A DNA stretch of 64,000 bases from Periplaneta americana (taxonomy: Eukaryota > Arthropoda > Insecta > Blattodea > Blattidae): assembly GCF_040183065.1 (NCBI RefSeq), contig NC_091132.1, positions 164,576,102 to 164,640,101 on the forward strand, in the 5' to 3' direction. Below, piece by piece: positions 1 to 9,559 of this stretch. Each line of letters opens with the position of its first letter. The stretch's first letter is position 1. Both the position numbers and the translations under genes were made by a program. A model generated the notes under the pieces. The model ran no database searches and was not told the origin of the DNA. It saw only the letters and a list, made by a program, of their open reading frames with translations.

Positions 1-289
1 ATTGTGATTGGTTATAGTTGTCATTTGTTCTAGAATTTTAGTTAATTTTGAACTGGTAATGATGATGTTAGTTGTTCTTGGTTGTTTGACGTGAGTGGTG
101 TTATACTATGTCTGATGGCTGAAGCTATTGAAAGTTTGTCATTTTGTAATATTTGTGAAAGATGTGTGAACATAGAACAGAGTATTAAATTTTGTGTCGA
201 TTTTGGTTTAGTTCTTTCGTTGTTGAATAAGAATTGTGTCGTTTATTATTAAATTATTTATTGAATTTTGAGAGATTTTTGTAGAGTAT

Positions 290-770
290 TATTTGTTCTG
301 TATACGATGTTGTAATTTAATTTCTTCAATGAGTTTGCAATCTTGTGTGTGTTTTTGTTTTCGTATGTTAATGTGATGTATTTTTTGTGTTGTTTTGTTT
401 TTGTTGTATTCTTATGTTTCTTGTGATTATGTTTTGTCTTACGTATTATGTTGTTTATTATGTTAAGGTTGTATCCGTTTTCTTGTGCTTGTGTATTTGA
501 TTGTGTTTAGTTCTTCGTTGTAATCCTGTTGGTTCATTGGTATGTTGAGTAGTCTGTGTACCATTGTTCGGAATGTAGCTTGTTTGTGTTGTGTTGTGTT
601 GGGTGGTTGGATGTGTTGTGTATATGTGTTGTTGTTGTTGGTTTTTTGTACACTTTGAATGTGTTTGTTGTCGGCTTTTGTTATTGTGATGTCTAGAAAA
701 TTTTAGGAATTTGGTTTTTTTTTTTTTTTTCAATTTCTAATTTGTAATGTAGCTTTGGGTGTATCTTGTT
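290..770 (-). pseudogene. Penelope-like reverse transcriptase C-terminal remnant (copy A)
   Basis: The minus strand encodes a broken form of the peptide at 40062-40490. It keeps 'FLKFS', a His/Asn-rich stretch, 'HP', and an 'IPMN-H-YKEELN' region scattered across frames. This resembles the region after the catalytic motif of Penelope-like element RTs. Frameshifts and a T-run near 715-731 break the frame. It lies within the duplicated block, so it predates the duplication. Confidence 0.5.
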
Positions 771-1058
771 TATATGTTGATCAACATATATATGTTTTTC
801 CCCTTTATGAAAACAGCAATGATTAATTTAATGAAAACACAAAACATTTTGAAACTCTAAAAATTAATGAAAACACTTCACTCTTAATGTAACATTTGTG
901 AGTAAATGTAAATAACTTTATTTATTAAAAACAATTTCCTATGAATTTACCTTAATTAAGTCATTTACAGAGTAGAAAGGATTACTTAAAAGCCAATTAT
1001 AAAATCTAGTTTTGAAACTAGTGGTTGGTATTTTATAATATTGACTGGGAAACTTATT

Positions 1059-1468
1059 GAATAATTTCGAGGGAAAAATTGTTCCGGAGCCGGGTATCGA
1101 ACCCGCGACCTTTGGCTTGACGTACCCTCGAAATTATTCAAATCAACTTTACAGGGAGTTATACCTGAAAATCTTGATTTGCATAATACACGTCACTGTT
1201 CGTTAACAGAAAACCACAATTTAAGTCACACGGAGTTAGTGTGCACTCGAAGTTGGTTGCTTGACGGTTGTCAGCCCACTTTGAGGTCTGTGGATATAGA
1301 GGGAGAAATTGGATCGGTGTCGGTTAGAGTTCCCGAGTAGCTCAGTGGTAGAGCGTTGGTACGTCAAGCCAAAGGTCCCGGGTTCGATACCCGGCTCCGG
1401 AACAATTTTTCCCTCGAAGTTATTCAAATCAACTTTACAGAGAGTTATACCTGAAAATCTTGATTTGC
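1059..1468 (+). mobile_element. tRNA-related SINE-like fold-back insertion (copy A only)
   Basis: It is flanked by a perfect 12-bp duplication, gggaaacttatt, at 1047-1058 and 1469-1480. Copy B has the empty site near 41390-41405. Inside, a tRNA-like head (1329-1403) is followed by a short body ending 'cttgatttgc'. The first 70 bases (1059-1128) are the reverse complement of the tRNA 3' half plus flank. They are followed by a second copy of the same body (1129-1184 versus 1412-1468). It is therefore a composite with one inverted and one direct repeat. The target duplication fits retroposition. Confidence 0.7.
1329..1404 (+). tRNA. tRNA-like sequence (probable SINE head, anticodon position GTC)
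   Basis: It folds as a cloverleaf. The acceptor strands GTTCCCG and CCGGAAC pair with one mismatch. The D-arm box A is TAGCTCAGTGGTAGAGC, the anticodon stem is TTGGT/GCCAA around the 7-base loop ACGTCAA, and the T-arm is CCGGG-TTCGATA-CCCGG with box B GGTTCGA. The loop centre is GTC (Asp), but position 33 is C rather than the invariant U. A mismatch and its location inside a retroposed unit argue that it is a SINE head rather than a working tRNA gene. Confidence 0.5.
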
Positions 1469-2040
1469 GGGAAACTTATTATATAATTTCATCCCCATGA
1501 CAGCAAAATTTGTACTGTACTAGTTTTATATAATCTACAGCATGGAATATTAATTTGTTCACTATTTCTAATTTTATGATCATGTATATTGAGTAATATC
1601 TATATCTTGTCGAGTATAAAGGACTACGTCGTATATATATATATAAATTTATGACTGTTAATATCTCTGATTGTTTGAAAAGTGATCTACAATGTTCAAG
1701 ATAGTTTGATTGACACAGATTTCTAATGGCTTTCTTTTGCAAAATCAAGAAACTCCCAATTTTGCTACCATTTCCCCAGAAAATTAAAGCATATCGAATT
1801 ATTGACTGTAAGAACGAAAAGTAGGCTCATCCTAAATTATTTTGAGAAACGCAAGTCACTAATTTCTTTAATAAAAATATAAATCATGATAACTATTCGA
1901 TATGTTTTCCCCATGTCAAACTGGAGTAAGATATTTTACTATCAACTTCAAATTAGTGTAACTCTGAAAATAATAAGATTAGGACACATGTTTATATTAT
2001 ATTTCTTGCTCAGAATGTATAATGGTATGTGTATGTGGCA

Positions 2041-2381
2041 ATCTCAAGAAACTTCAAGCTCGACTAAGTCGTGTTCGACCACATCGGGAGAAGCAGGATG
2101 TTCTGCTATTGCACGACAACGCATGGCCACAAGTCAGTCACAAAACCATAGACGACATCAGAAAACTTTGATGGACAACACTGAAACATCCACCTTACAG
2201 TCCTGATATGGCACCATGCGATTACAATCTCTTTGGCAAACTGAATGAATCCCTTCACGGGACAAGGTTTGAGGATGACAACTCCTTCGTGCACGCTGCT
2301 GAAAAGTGGCTCAGACGTGTTGGTCCATACTTTTATCATGCAGGTAGACAGACTCTCGTTCCAAGGTGGCGGAAGGCAGTC
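2041..2381 (+). pseudogene. mariner transposase C-terminal remnant (copy A)
   Basis: The plus strand, reading across two frames, gives 'LLLHDNAWP', 'HPPYSPDMAPCDYNLFGKL', 'LHGTRFEDD' and 'WLRRVG-YFYHAGRQTLVPRW'. These are the last catalytic motifs of mariner transposases: HDNA, SPDLAPCDY, then a WL...RW tail. A stop and a frame change before 2208 and the missing N-terminal half show a dead fragment. The equivalent fragment in copy B is more decayed. Confidence 0.75.
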
Positions 2382-2779
2382 CCCATCCGGGGGATTATGT
2401 GGAAATGTGACATTTTGTTTCTAGAAGGTGTAGCTACATTCTGTGAAAATAGCAAAGCTGTAGGCTGGGCTAAAAATGTAATTTTAAATGAATGTTGTGC
2501 ATTACTTTTGGGGTTATCTTCACATGTGTTGTTACTGCAATCTTTTGGGTGTATTCCAAGTTACCATTGATGAAATGCAGAGATAAGACACTTCAGTAGT
2601 TGAGTTGTAGTTAGTATTTGTCAATGTAAGAACTTCAATTGAAGATAGAATAGCTTCGAAATGTCTTCCTTTGTAAGTAAAAAATATTCTGTCCAAATGG
2701 ATTGAAGAATGTCCTAAAGATGTATGTACAAACTTCAGCCAACAAATTTCACAGTTTTATTCTTTGTGCCTAAAATATT

Positions 2780-3170
2780 TGAACTTGGTGGTTGAACAGT
2801 TAACGAATTTTCTCCATTCAATTGTATGAGCCTGAATGGTCCAATAATTTGGAAAACAATTTGAACTTGCTATTCATTGTGTTATTTCAAGGAGAGTGCG
2901 TACTGATGATACAAAATGTTTCGACGATTTTTTGCCATCTAGAACGATTTCTGAAAAAGAAAATGAAGCTGATAATCAGTTCTGTTTCAAATTAGCACAT
3001 GAAAAATGGGCTCGCTATTTCAGTACATGTGAAAATTTTATTAATCACCATGAATTGTTGAAAGTTGTCCAGTTTTGTTTTGCTATTCGAGCTTATAATG
3101 ACAATGTTGAGAGAGTATTTTCTCTAATGCAGATGCAGTGGTCCAACGAAAAACAAGCGAACTTCTGATT
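2780..3170 (+). pseudogene. hAT transposase dimerisation-domain remnant (copy A)
   Basis: A 90-codon frame starting near 2896 ends '...KWARYF', 'HELLKVVQFCFAI', 'NDNVERVFSLMQMQWSNEK'. The ELLK--QF--A-P--N--VERVFSLM pattern is the hAT C-terminal dimerisation region (hATC). The upstream catalytic core is missing, and stops lie just before the frame. It lies about 700 bp upstream of the large coding exon and is not part of it. Confidence 0.7.
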
Positions 3171-3862
3171 CTGTTAAGAACATTTTAATTCTTCAGTATA
3201 ACTTAAAACATATTCTTGTAAACAATTTCACAATTATGTGAAAGGAATTCCAAAATTGTTGAGTAAAGCAGGATCATCTAATAAATAAAAATTGACAGAA
3301 ACAAAAAAAAAAAAATATTCATATACTTCATTGAGCTATATTTTGATATATATATGCAACAAGTTTCATTAAATTGTCTGAAATTAATATGAAGGTATAT
3401 TTAAGCATAATATTTTAGCAGGTATATTTATTTTCGTATAAAAATGTAATTGGTATGTTAATTTGTTTAAGTTATGAAAAAGAGTTCCCTTTTTTATGAC
3501 ACAAAGAATGATAACTCTGCCTTCTATGCCACTGTGACCCATCACTTAGATGAGTTTTACTTCACCATGTTCTGCACCATGAGTATTATAATGTTTTGCA
3601 CGTCGCATAATTCCAAACTGATGGAGGAATTGAATATTAAAGACAGGATATTTTCATATTAATATATAGAACTCTTCAATATTTAAGGCAATATTACACT
3701 GCATGGAATTGTAAAATAATTATACATATACTAGTTGGATATATAAATTTTACTAGCTACATTACATGTATGACTCATTTAACAGGTTATATACAGTATA
3801 TGTCAAAGTAGTGAGTCTAAAGCATCTTACACAGATACTGCTTATGTTTTGTTTATTTACAG
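3171..3862. other. Non-coding stretch upstream of the large exon, probable intron (copy A)
   Basis: AT-rich DNA that matches 42801-43392 plus 45123-45187. A 62-codon frame at 3474-3662 has a same-length counterpart at 43073-43261, but its differences are mostly amino-acid changing and it shows no known motif, so I do not call it a gene. The last bases, tttgtttatttacag (3848-3862), form a pyrimidine-rich splice acceptor. An in-frame stop (TAA 3818-3820) lies just upstream, so the coding sequence cannot simply run in from the left. Confidence 0.6.
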
Positions 3863-5200
3863 GATTACGAGAAGACTGATGGAGCCTGCAGAATTGAAGG
3901 GTATATGTATGAAGTCAAAATGGCTGGACTTATTTTCCTTAGACTAATCAATGAAAGAAAAAGTTTCCATATTGCCTCCAATATGGATGCGGCTGGAAAG
4001 TTCGATGATTTAGTGCTGAGCATTGATGGTAAAGTAGCTTTTGTACAGTTCAAACATAAGCTAGGGGCACAAACCTCAGCAGAAAAGAGGTACACATTAT
4101 GCAGAATCTTCGCAATGAAGAAGCACTACAGTTCGTACTACGATCTCAAGAAGAATTGGGAAAAGAAAACTGATCTACAACAGTGGGGTCCATTCCGCGA
4201 TGTTCAGTTTGTTGTTTACACAAATGCTGTTGTGGCTGTAGGTGAAGCTGTTGATACTGACGTCCAGAATGTTCTCATGACAGGAGGAAAATGCTTACGT
4301 TTCTCTGAAAATGACTTCCCCGAGTTGAAGAACGAGCCTGACTTCAACCAGTTCCTCCATCAGTTCAGGTTATACACAAAACAAGCAAGTGAGAAGGAGC
4401 TCGATTTCTTAATCAGAACTGAACTTGTTAGGGCATTGGGGACGGATTCTCAGTTCCAGAAATTTCTGACTAATATAACGAACTGGATGGAAGACCCGGG
4501 TTCTTACCTCACGGAAAATGTTGAGTTTTGGACGAATATAGTGAAGTGCAGTGTCGATGACTTAAATAAAGCAAAAATAGATCAGCTTGCAAAATTTAAT
4601 CTGCAATTTGATGAAAGAGAGTTAAACTTATTTAGACAGCAGTTACCTGAGGGCGGAGGACTTCTGAGTGTTCAGAATTCTAACGTTCTCACTTGTCTCA
4701 AAGTTCACCAAAGTATTGACAAGAAGATTCTGGTAGATGCCATCGTATTGGAGGATAGAATGAGTGAAGTGTTGGCCTTGTGGGGTCGGTGGTCTGAATG
4801 TGATGTACTTGTAATTGATGGCTGGGTTGAGACAATAGGAAAGATAATCGACTCTTTAGGTTCAAGAAAGACTCTTGTTGTGATTCATGACAGTGATAAG
4901 TTGTGGCAATTAAAACCTCTCAGTCACGAAGATGAGTTTCATTTTCGTCAATTGAATGAGGAGTCAAAGAAACATGTATTAGATTGTAAAATAAATTTCC
5001 AAGGTGAGTCCATGAAACTTAACATATTAGTTGACGACGCAACATTCGACGAAGTAGCGAACGCTGAAATTGTAACTCACTTGGTCTCTGGAATTAGTGA
5101 AAGCATTGGAGATAAACTCCCTCAACAAAATGACCACTATATACCTCGTAAATTTTCTAATAGAGAACATGTGAGCAACACAATATTTTCTGATGATTGA
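3863..5200 (+). CDS. N-terminal nuclease-like part of copy A, ending at the premature stop
   Basis: About 446 codons from the splice acceptor to TGA 5198-5200; the first internal ATG is at 3905. Counting from that ATG, the frame shows 'YE' at 2-3, 'GKFDD' at 31-35 and 'QFKHK' at 48-52. The E...D-D...Q-x-K spacing fits a PD-(D/E)xK nuclease active site of the type in bacterial DUF4297/Cap4-like effectors. The rest (60-430) is an alpha/beta region I do not recognise, ending at 'HYIPRKFSN'. Compared with copy B it has lost a 'GSGKT' stretch ('GSRKT'). If translated alone it would be a nuclease domain without a switch. Function is inferred from motif spacing only. Confidence 0.6.
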   Translation, partial: DYEKTDGACRIEGYMYEVKMAGLIFLRLINERKSFHIASNMDAAGKFDDLVLSIDGKVAFVQFKHKLGAQTSAEKRYTLCRIFAMKKHYSSYYDLKKNWEKKTDLQQWGPFRDVQFVVYTNAVVAVGEAVDTDVQNVLMTGGKCLRFSENDFPELKNEPDFNQFLHQFRLYTKQASEKELDFLIRTELVRALGTDSQFQKFLTNITNWMEDPGSYLTENVEFWTNIVKCSVDDLNKAKIDQLAKFNLQFDERELNLFRQQLPEGGGLLSVQNSNVLTCLKVHQSIDKKILVDAIVLEDRMSEVLALWGRWSECDVLVIDGWVETIGKIIDSLGSRKTLVVIHDSDKLWQLKPLSHEDEFHFRQLNEESKKHVLDCKINFQGESMKLNILVDDATFDEVANAEIVTHLVSGISESIGDKLPQQNDHYIPRKFSNREHVSNTIFSDD

Positions 5201-5305
5201 GACTGCTTAGTTGTAAGTGGAGTTTCACTGCAGACTCTGAGGAACATAGTCCAGCCTGAGAAAGAAGTAGAGCTATTTGATGAAACGAAACTTTCTGAAA
5301 AATGT

Positions 5306-8300
5306 GTGTGTCGCTGTTTTGTAATTGGAGGAAAAGAGGATTTCGAGAAGGCCAAAAACGTATTCAAAAGAGTCCATTGGCTTCATAAAGTAGAAACTGG
5401 TTTTATTTGGAAAGAGTGTGGCAGTGTGTCCTATATTAAGTCTCACTTAATGGATGTGACCTCGATCAGAGGCCTTCAGGAAGTGATGCTCCTCCCTGAC
5501 AAGGTCAAGTTGCTTGTGGCTCACCCTGGAATGGGAAAATCAACAGAAGTTGTGAATTTAGCTCAGGAATTCAAGCGACGTGAACCAGCATATTGGGTGG
5601 TCACCGTAGTTCTGAATGAGCATACTGATTATCTGAGTAACTGTGGAGATTCAGCAGTTGAACTTCTGTTACAGGCAGGGAAGTTCACAAGTGACTTCGC
5701 TACATCACTGTTCAAACACGAGTTACATAATGGTGGCAATGTTGTGATACTGATAGATGGGTTTGATGAAATCAGCCCAGATTATGCAGAGAAGGTCGTG
5801 CACATGTTTAGGCAACTTATCATCGAGTGCAAATTTAAACAGATTTGGATCACTTCTCGTTCTTTAATGAAGGACATGCTGGAAGAAAAGTTCTCCTGTC
5901 TTTCGTTTGAACTGCAGCCTTTCACAAAACAGGATCAACGTGATTTTCTTGCTAATCTTTGGAATGATATAAATGTTGGTGCATATAACTTAGACATATT
6001 TATTACCAATTTGTTGGAAGTGACAGGGAATTCGTTAAATGACAAACTTGGCCAATTCACAGAAATTCCTCTGCAAACTTTCATGCTGGCTGAAGTATTT
6101 CGTAGTGAAGCTAATCATTTTTGTCAGTCAAATGAGATGAAGTTCGACAGCAAACTGGATTTGTTGGAATTGTATAACAGATTCGTGGATAGAAAGTGGA
6201 ATATCTTTGTTTATGAAAAGGGGCGAGTAGATGCAACAAATTTGGTGCAGCATCGGTTACTGCAACTGCACAAGGAAGAGTATGAGAAAGACCATATGGC
6301 ATGTGCCGTGCATTCCTTGCTGAAGACTGAAGACTTTAACAAACTACATTTCTCCAAGGATGTTATGAGACGAGTTGAAGGTTTCCAGGACCAATTTAGA
6401 AATGGATATGAGAAAATTGGAATTGTTGCTCAAATTGTAAATTCCACAGCAGTGTTCACTCACAGAACATTTCTAGAGTTCTTTGCCGCAAATTGGTTCA
6501 CAAAATATTTCAAAGATGAAAGAGAATTTATAGAAGAGATATTATTTAGAGAAGAGTTCGTAATCGTGAGAGAATTTTTTGATAGAATTCTAGCAGAAGG
6601 ATTTGAATTGCATACTGCCATTCTAAATGAAGACAAAAAATATGTACTCGAATTGTTGTCTTCCCCTGAATGTGATGTGAAAGAAAAGGATAAGGGTGGC
6701 AGGACACCCTTGCACTTGGGAGTTATCAATTACACTGAAAGTCATGACTTTTCACCAAATAAAGTTATATGTGAAATCCTAGAGCTATTATTGCAGAATC
6801 ATTGTGATTGTAGAGCAGAAGAGGGAGTGTTCCACTGGCGACCGCTGACACTTGCTGACAAGATACAAGCGTGGTCAGCTGTTGACATGCTGCTGGGCAG
6901 TCGTGCTAAAAGTAGCGACATGATATTCACTATGGAATTGATCAAGGGTGAAGAGGGTAATGAGTTTTTGTCCAGACTTTTGAAAATTGTTGCATTACAG
7001 GGATATATGAATATTGCGAAATTGATGTTTAAATATGGAATATGTGTGAATCATCCCATTAAAACATATGTTAATGTTAATGTATATCGGAGATATGTTA
7101 CTGCCACAATGTTACACATTGCATCTTCTGCGGGACAAATGAAGCTCGTCGAATTTTTGCTCGAGGCTGAAGAAACGCAAGGATTTATAAACAAAAGCAC
7201 TCTGGCGTGGGCTCTTCCCCTACGTCATCTAGAAACAGAGGAGACTTCGACACTTACAGTCAAAATGCGTTTAGAATCAAGAGACTCTGATTACAAAACA
7301 CCTTTGTCATGGGCTGCTTACAAAGGTGATCTAGAAATGGTGAGCTTGCTAGTTGAGAAAGGTGCAGATGTTAATGTATACGATTCGTGGAAATTAACTC
7401 CTTTTTATTATGCAATTACTGGTTGCCATTTGAATGTTGTGCAGTTCTTAATAGAAAATGGCGCTGATGTTAATGCATTTAATAATAATAGTGACAGTCC
7501 AATACTCGCTGCTGCTGCAAAACGAGATAATGTGGATGTTGTGAAACTCCTGTTGGATAAAGGCGCTGATGTTAATGCATGTAACAAGAATGGTGAAAGT
7601 CCAATACTCGCTGCTGCTGCGAAACGAGGTAATGTGGATGTTGTGAAACTACTATTGGATAAAGGCGCTGATGTTAATGCATGTAACAAGAATGGTGAAA
7701 GTCCAATACTCGCTGCTGCTGCGATACGAGATAATGTGGATGTTGTGAAACTCCTATTGGATAAAGGCGCTGATCTTAATGCATGTAACAAGAATGGTGA
7801 AAGTCCAATACTCGCTGCTGCTGCTGCGAAACGAGATAATGTGGATGTTGTGAAACTCCTATTGGATAAAGGCGCTGATGTTAATGCAGGTAACAAGAAT
7901 GGTGAAAGTCCAATACTTGCTGCTGCGAAACGAGATAATGTGGATGTTGTGAAACTCCTGTTGGATAAAGGCGCTGATGTTAATGCATGTAACAAGAATG
8001 GTGATAGTCCAATACTTGCTGCTGCGAAAGGAGTTAATGTGGAAGTTGTGAAACTGCTGTTGGATAAAGGTGCTGATGTTAATGCATGTAACAAGAATGG
8101 TGATAGTACAATATTTGCTGCTGCGAAAGGAGTTAATGTGGATGTTGTGAAACTCCTGTTGGATAAAGGTGCTGATGTTAATGCATGTAACAAGAATGGT
8201 GAAAGTTCAATACTCGCTGCTGCTGTAAAACGAGATAATGTGGATCTTGTGAAACTCCTATTGGATAAAGGCCCTGATGTTAATGCATGTAACAAGAATG

Positions 8301-9559
8301 GTGAAAGTGGTATACGCGCTGCTGCGGAACGAAATAATTTGGTTGTTGTGAAACTCCTAATGGATAAAGGCGCTGATATTAATGCATGTAACCAGAAAGG
8401 TGAAAGTGCAATATTTGCTGCAATACAACGACGTAATGGGGATATGGTGAGATTCCTAATGGATATAGGCGCTGATGTTAATGCATGTAACAAGAATGGT
8501 GACAGTGCAATATTCGTTGCTACAGAAAGAGCTAATTTCCAAATGGTGAGATTCCTAATCGATGAGGGTCTCGATGTTAATGCATGTAACAAGAAAGGTG
8601 AAAGTTCAATATTCAGTACTGCGAAACGATATGGGGATGTTCTGAAATTCCGAATGGGTAAAAGCGCTGATGTTAATGCATGTACATCTGGTGAAAGTCC
8701 AATATTCGCTGCAGTGGAAGGAGATAATGTGGATGTTCTGAAATACATATTGGATGAAGGTGCCGATGTTAATGCACGTAACAATTGTGGTGACAGTCCA
8801 ATATTCGCTGCTGTGAAGCGAGGTAATTTGGATATTGTGAGAGTGCTAATGGATAAAGGAGCTGATGTTAATGCATGTAACATTTATAATGAGAGTCCAA
8901 TATTCCTTGCTGTGGAACAAGGAAATTTGGATGTTATGCGATTCCTAATTGATAAAGGCGCTAATGTTAATGTATGTAAAAAGTATGGTTACAGTCCAAT
9001 ATTCACTGCTGTGGTACAAGGAAATGTGGATGTTGTGAGACTCCTAATAGATAAAGGAGCTGATGTTAATGCATGTAACATTTATAATGAGAGTCCAATA
9101 TTCCTTGCTGTGGTACAAGGAAATGTGGATGTTGTGAGACTCCTAATGGATAATGGTGCTGATGTTAATGCATGTAACTTGTATGGTGAGAATCCAATAT
9201 TCACTGCTGTGGAACAAGGAAATGTGGATTTTCTTCGACTCCTAATGGATAAAGATGCTGATGTTAATGCATGTAACAAGTCTGGTAGAAGTCCATTATT
9301 CGCTGCTGTGAAAGAAGGTAATGTGGATGTTATGACACTCCTAATGGATAAAGGCGCTGATGTTAATGTATGTAACATTTATGGTGAGAGTCCAATATTC
9401 ACTGCTGCGAGACAACGAAATGTGGATGTTGTGAGACTCCTAATGGATAAAGGAGCTGATGTCAATGCATGTAACATGAATGGTGATAACCCATTGTCAG
9501 TTGCACGAAAGAAAGGTAACCTAGATATTGTAGAGATCTTGTATAAAGCGCAGTGCTGA
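5306..9559 (+). CDS. NACHT-ankyrin part of copy A downstream of the premature stop
   Basis: A 1417-codon frame, open from the codon after the stop; the first ATG is at 5306 ('MCRCFVIGG'). Walker A is 'GMGKST' near 5530-5547. Walker B is 'VVILIDGFDE', ending near 5770. A sensor-like 'IWITSRS' follows, then an 'IPLQTFMLAEVF' helix with the conserved proline and an 'HRTFLEFFAANWF' motif typical of the NACHT C-terminal helical part. From about 7290 there are 23 ankyrin units of about 33 residues. Everything needed for an ATP-dependent oligomerising switch is kept, but the effector is cut off. Whether it is translated from 5306 is unknown. Confidence 0.6.
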   Translation: MCRCFVIGGKEDFEKAKNVFKRVHWLHKVETGFIWKECGSVSYIKSHLMDVTSIRGLQEVMLLPDKVKLLVAHPGMGKSTEVVNLAQEFKRREPAYWVVTVVLNEHTDYLSNCGDSAVELLLQAGKFTSDFATSLFKHELHNGGNVVILIDGFDEISPDYAEKVVHMFRQLIIECKFKQIWITSRSLMKDMLEEKFSCLSFELQPFTKQDQRDFLANLWNDINVGAYNLDIFITNLLEVTGNSLNDKLGQFTEIPLQTFMLAEVFRSEANHFCQSNEMKFDSKLDLLELYNRFVDRKWNIFVYEKGRVDATNLVQHRLLQLHKEEYEKDHMACAVHSLLKTEDFNKLHFSKDVMRRVEGFQDQFRNGYEKIGIVAQIVNSTAVFTHRTFLEFFAANWFTKYFKDEREFIEEILFREEFVIVREFFDRILAEGFELHTAILNEDKKYVLELLSSPECDVKEKDKGGRTPLHLGVINYTESHDFSPNKVICEILELLLQNHCDCRAEEGVFHWRPLTLADKIQAWSAVDMLLGSRAKSSDMIFTMELIKGEEGNEFLSRLLKIVALQGYMNIAKLMFKYGICVNHPIKTYVNVNVYRRYVTATMLHIASSAGQMKLVEFLLEAEETQGFINKSTLAWALPLRHLETEETSTLTVKMRLESRDSDYKTPLSWAAYKGDLEMVSLLVEKGADVNVYDSWKLTPFYYAITGCHLNVVQFLIENGADVNAFNNNSDSPILAAAAKRDNVDVVKLLLDKGADVNACNKNGESPILAAAAKRGNVDVVKLLLDKGADVNACNKNGESPILAAAAIRDNVDVVKLLLDKGADLNACNKNGESPILAAAAAKRDNVDVVKLLLDKGADVNAGNKNGESPILAAAKRDNVDVVKLLLDKGADVNACNKNGDSPILAAAKGVNVEVVKLLLDKGADVNACNKNGDSTIFAAAKGVNVDVVKLLLDKGADVNACNKNGESSILAAAVKRDNVDLVKLLLDKGPDVNACNKNGESGIRAAAERNNLVVVKLLMDKGADINACNQKGESAIFAAIQRRNGDMVRFLMDIGADVNACNKNGDSAIFVATERANFQMVRFLIDEGLDVNACNKKGESSIFSTAKRYGDVLKFRMGKSADVNACTSGESPIFAAVEGDNVDVLKYILDEGADVNARNNCGDSPIFAAVKRGNLDIVRVLMDKGADVNACNIYNESPIFLAVEQGNLDVMRFLIDKGANVNVCKKYGYSPIFTAVVQGNVDVVRLLIDKGADVNACNIYNESPIFLAVVQGNVDVVRLLMDNGADVNACNLYGENPIFTAVEQGNVDFLRLLMDKDADVNACNKSGRSPLFAAVKEGNVDVMTLLMDKGADVNVCNIYGESPIFTAARQRNVDVVRLLMDKGADVNACNMNGDNPLSVARKKGNLDIVEILYKAQC
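7291..9540 (+). repeat. Ankyrin-coding tandem array, 23 units (copy A)
   Basis: Units of about 99 bp encode the pattern 'CNKNGESPILAAA-KRDNVDVVKLLLDKGADVNA'-like, split here as 'CNKNGESPI' + 'LAAA' + 'KRDNVDVVKLLLDKGADVNA'. Units 3-10 are nearly identical at the DNA level. Length differs by runs of GCT codons (three to five alanines). Units 11-23 are more divergent. The final unit ends 'LDIVEILYKAQC' at the stop. Confidence 0.9.

Larger units (their letters stand above)
930..1885 (-). pseudogene. Non-LTR retrotransposon ORF2 C-terminal remnant (copy A), split by a SINE-like insertion
   Basis: Homologous to the intact stretch at 41262-41585. Here it is interrupted at 1059-1468 by a tRNA-related insertion with a 12-bp target duplication. 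It is also frameshifted, for example in the 1560-1700 region. The two halves flank the insertion exactly, so this is one old element broken later. Confidence 0.55.
3863..9559 (+). pseudogene. Nuclease-NACHT-ankyrin gene, copy A, interrupted by one nonsense codon
   Basis: Paralogue of 45188-50689. The exon opens after a splice acceptor at phase 0 (first codons GAT TAC GAG AAG) and runs in one frame to TGA at 9557-9559. The only break is TGA at 5198-5200, where copy B reads GGT CGG GAC. All length differences from copy B seen by eye are whole codons, including the gain of two ankyrin units. This suggests the frame was under selection until recently. The stop leaves a nuclease-only N-terminal piece and a NACHT-ankyrin piece. 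Possible states are a fresh pseudogene, a two-protein locus or an assembly error at one base. An upstream exon is expected but was not found. Confidence 0.85.

Noticed and set aside
3474-3662. 62-codon frame conserved in length with 43073-43261
   Set aside because: Differences between copies mostly change amino acids, there is no motif and no splice donor; length conservation follows from recent duplication.
7408-8883. 491-codon antisense frame through the ankyrin array (and 458 codons at 48736-50112)
   Set aside because: It is the mirror of the repeated GCT/GAT-rich sense codons; the peptide is a low-complexity 'LLHALTSAPLS' repeat with no start context. The sense strand explains it fully.
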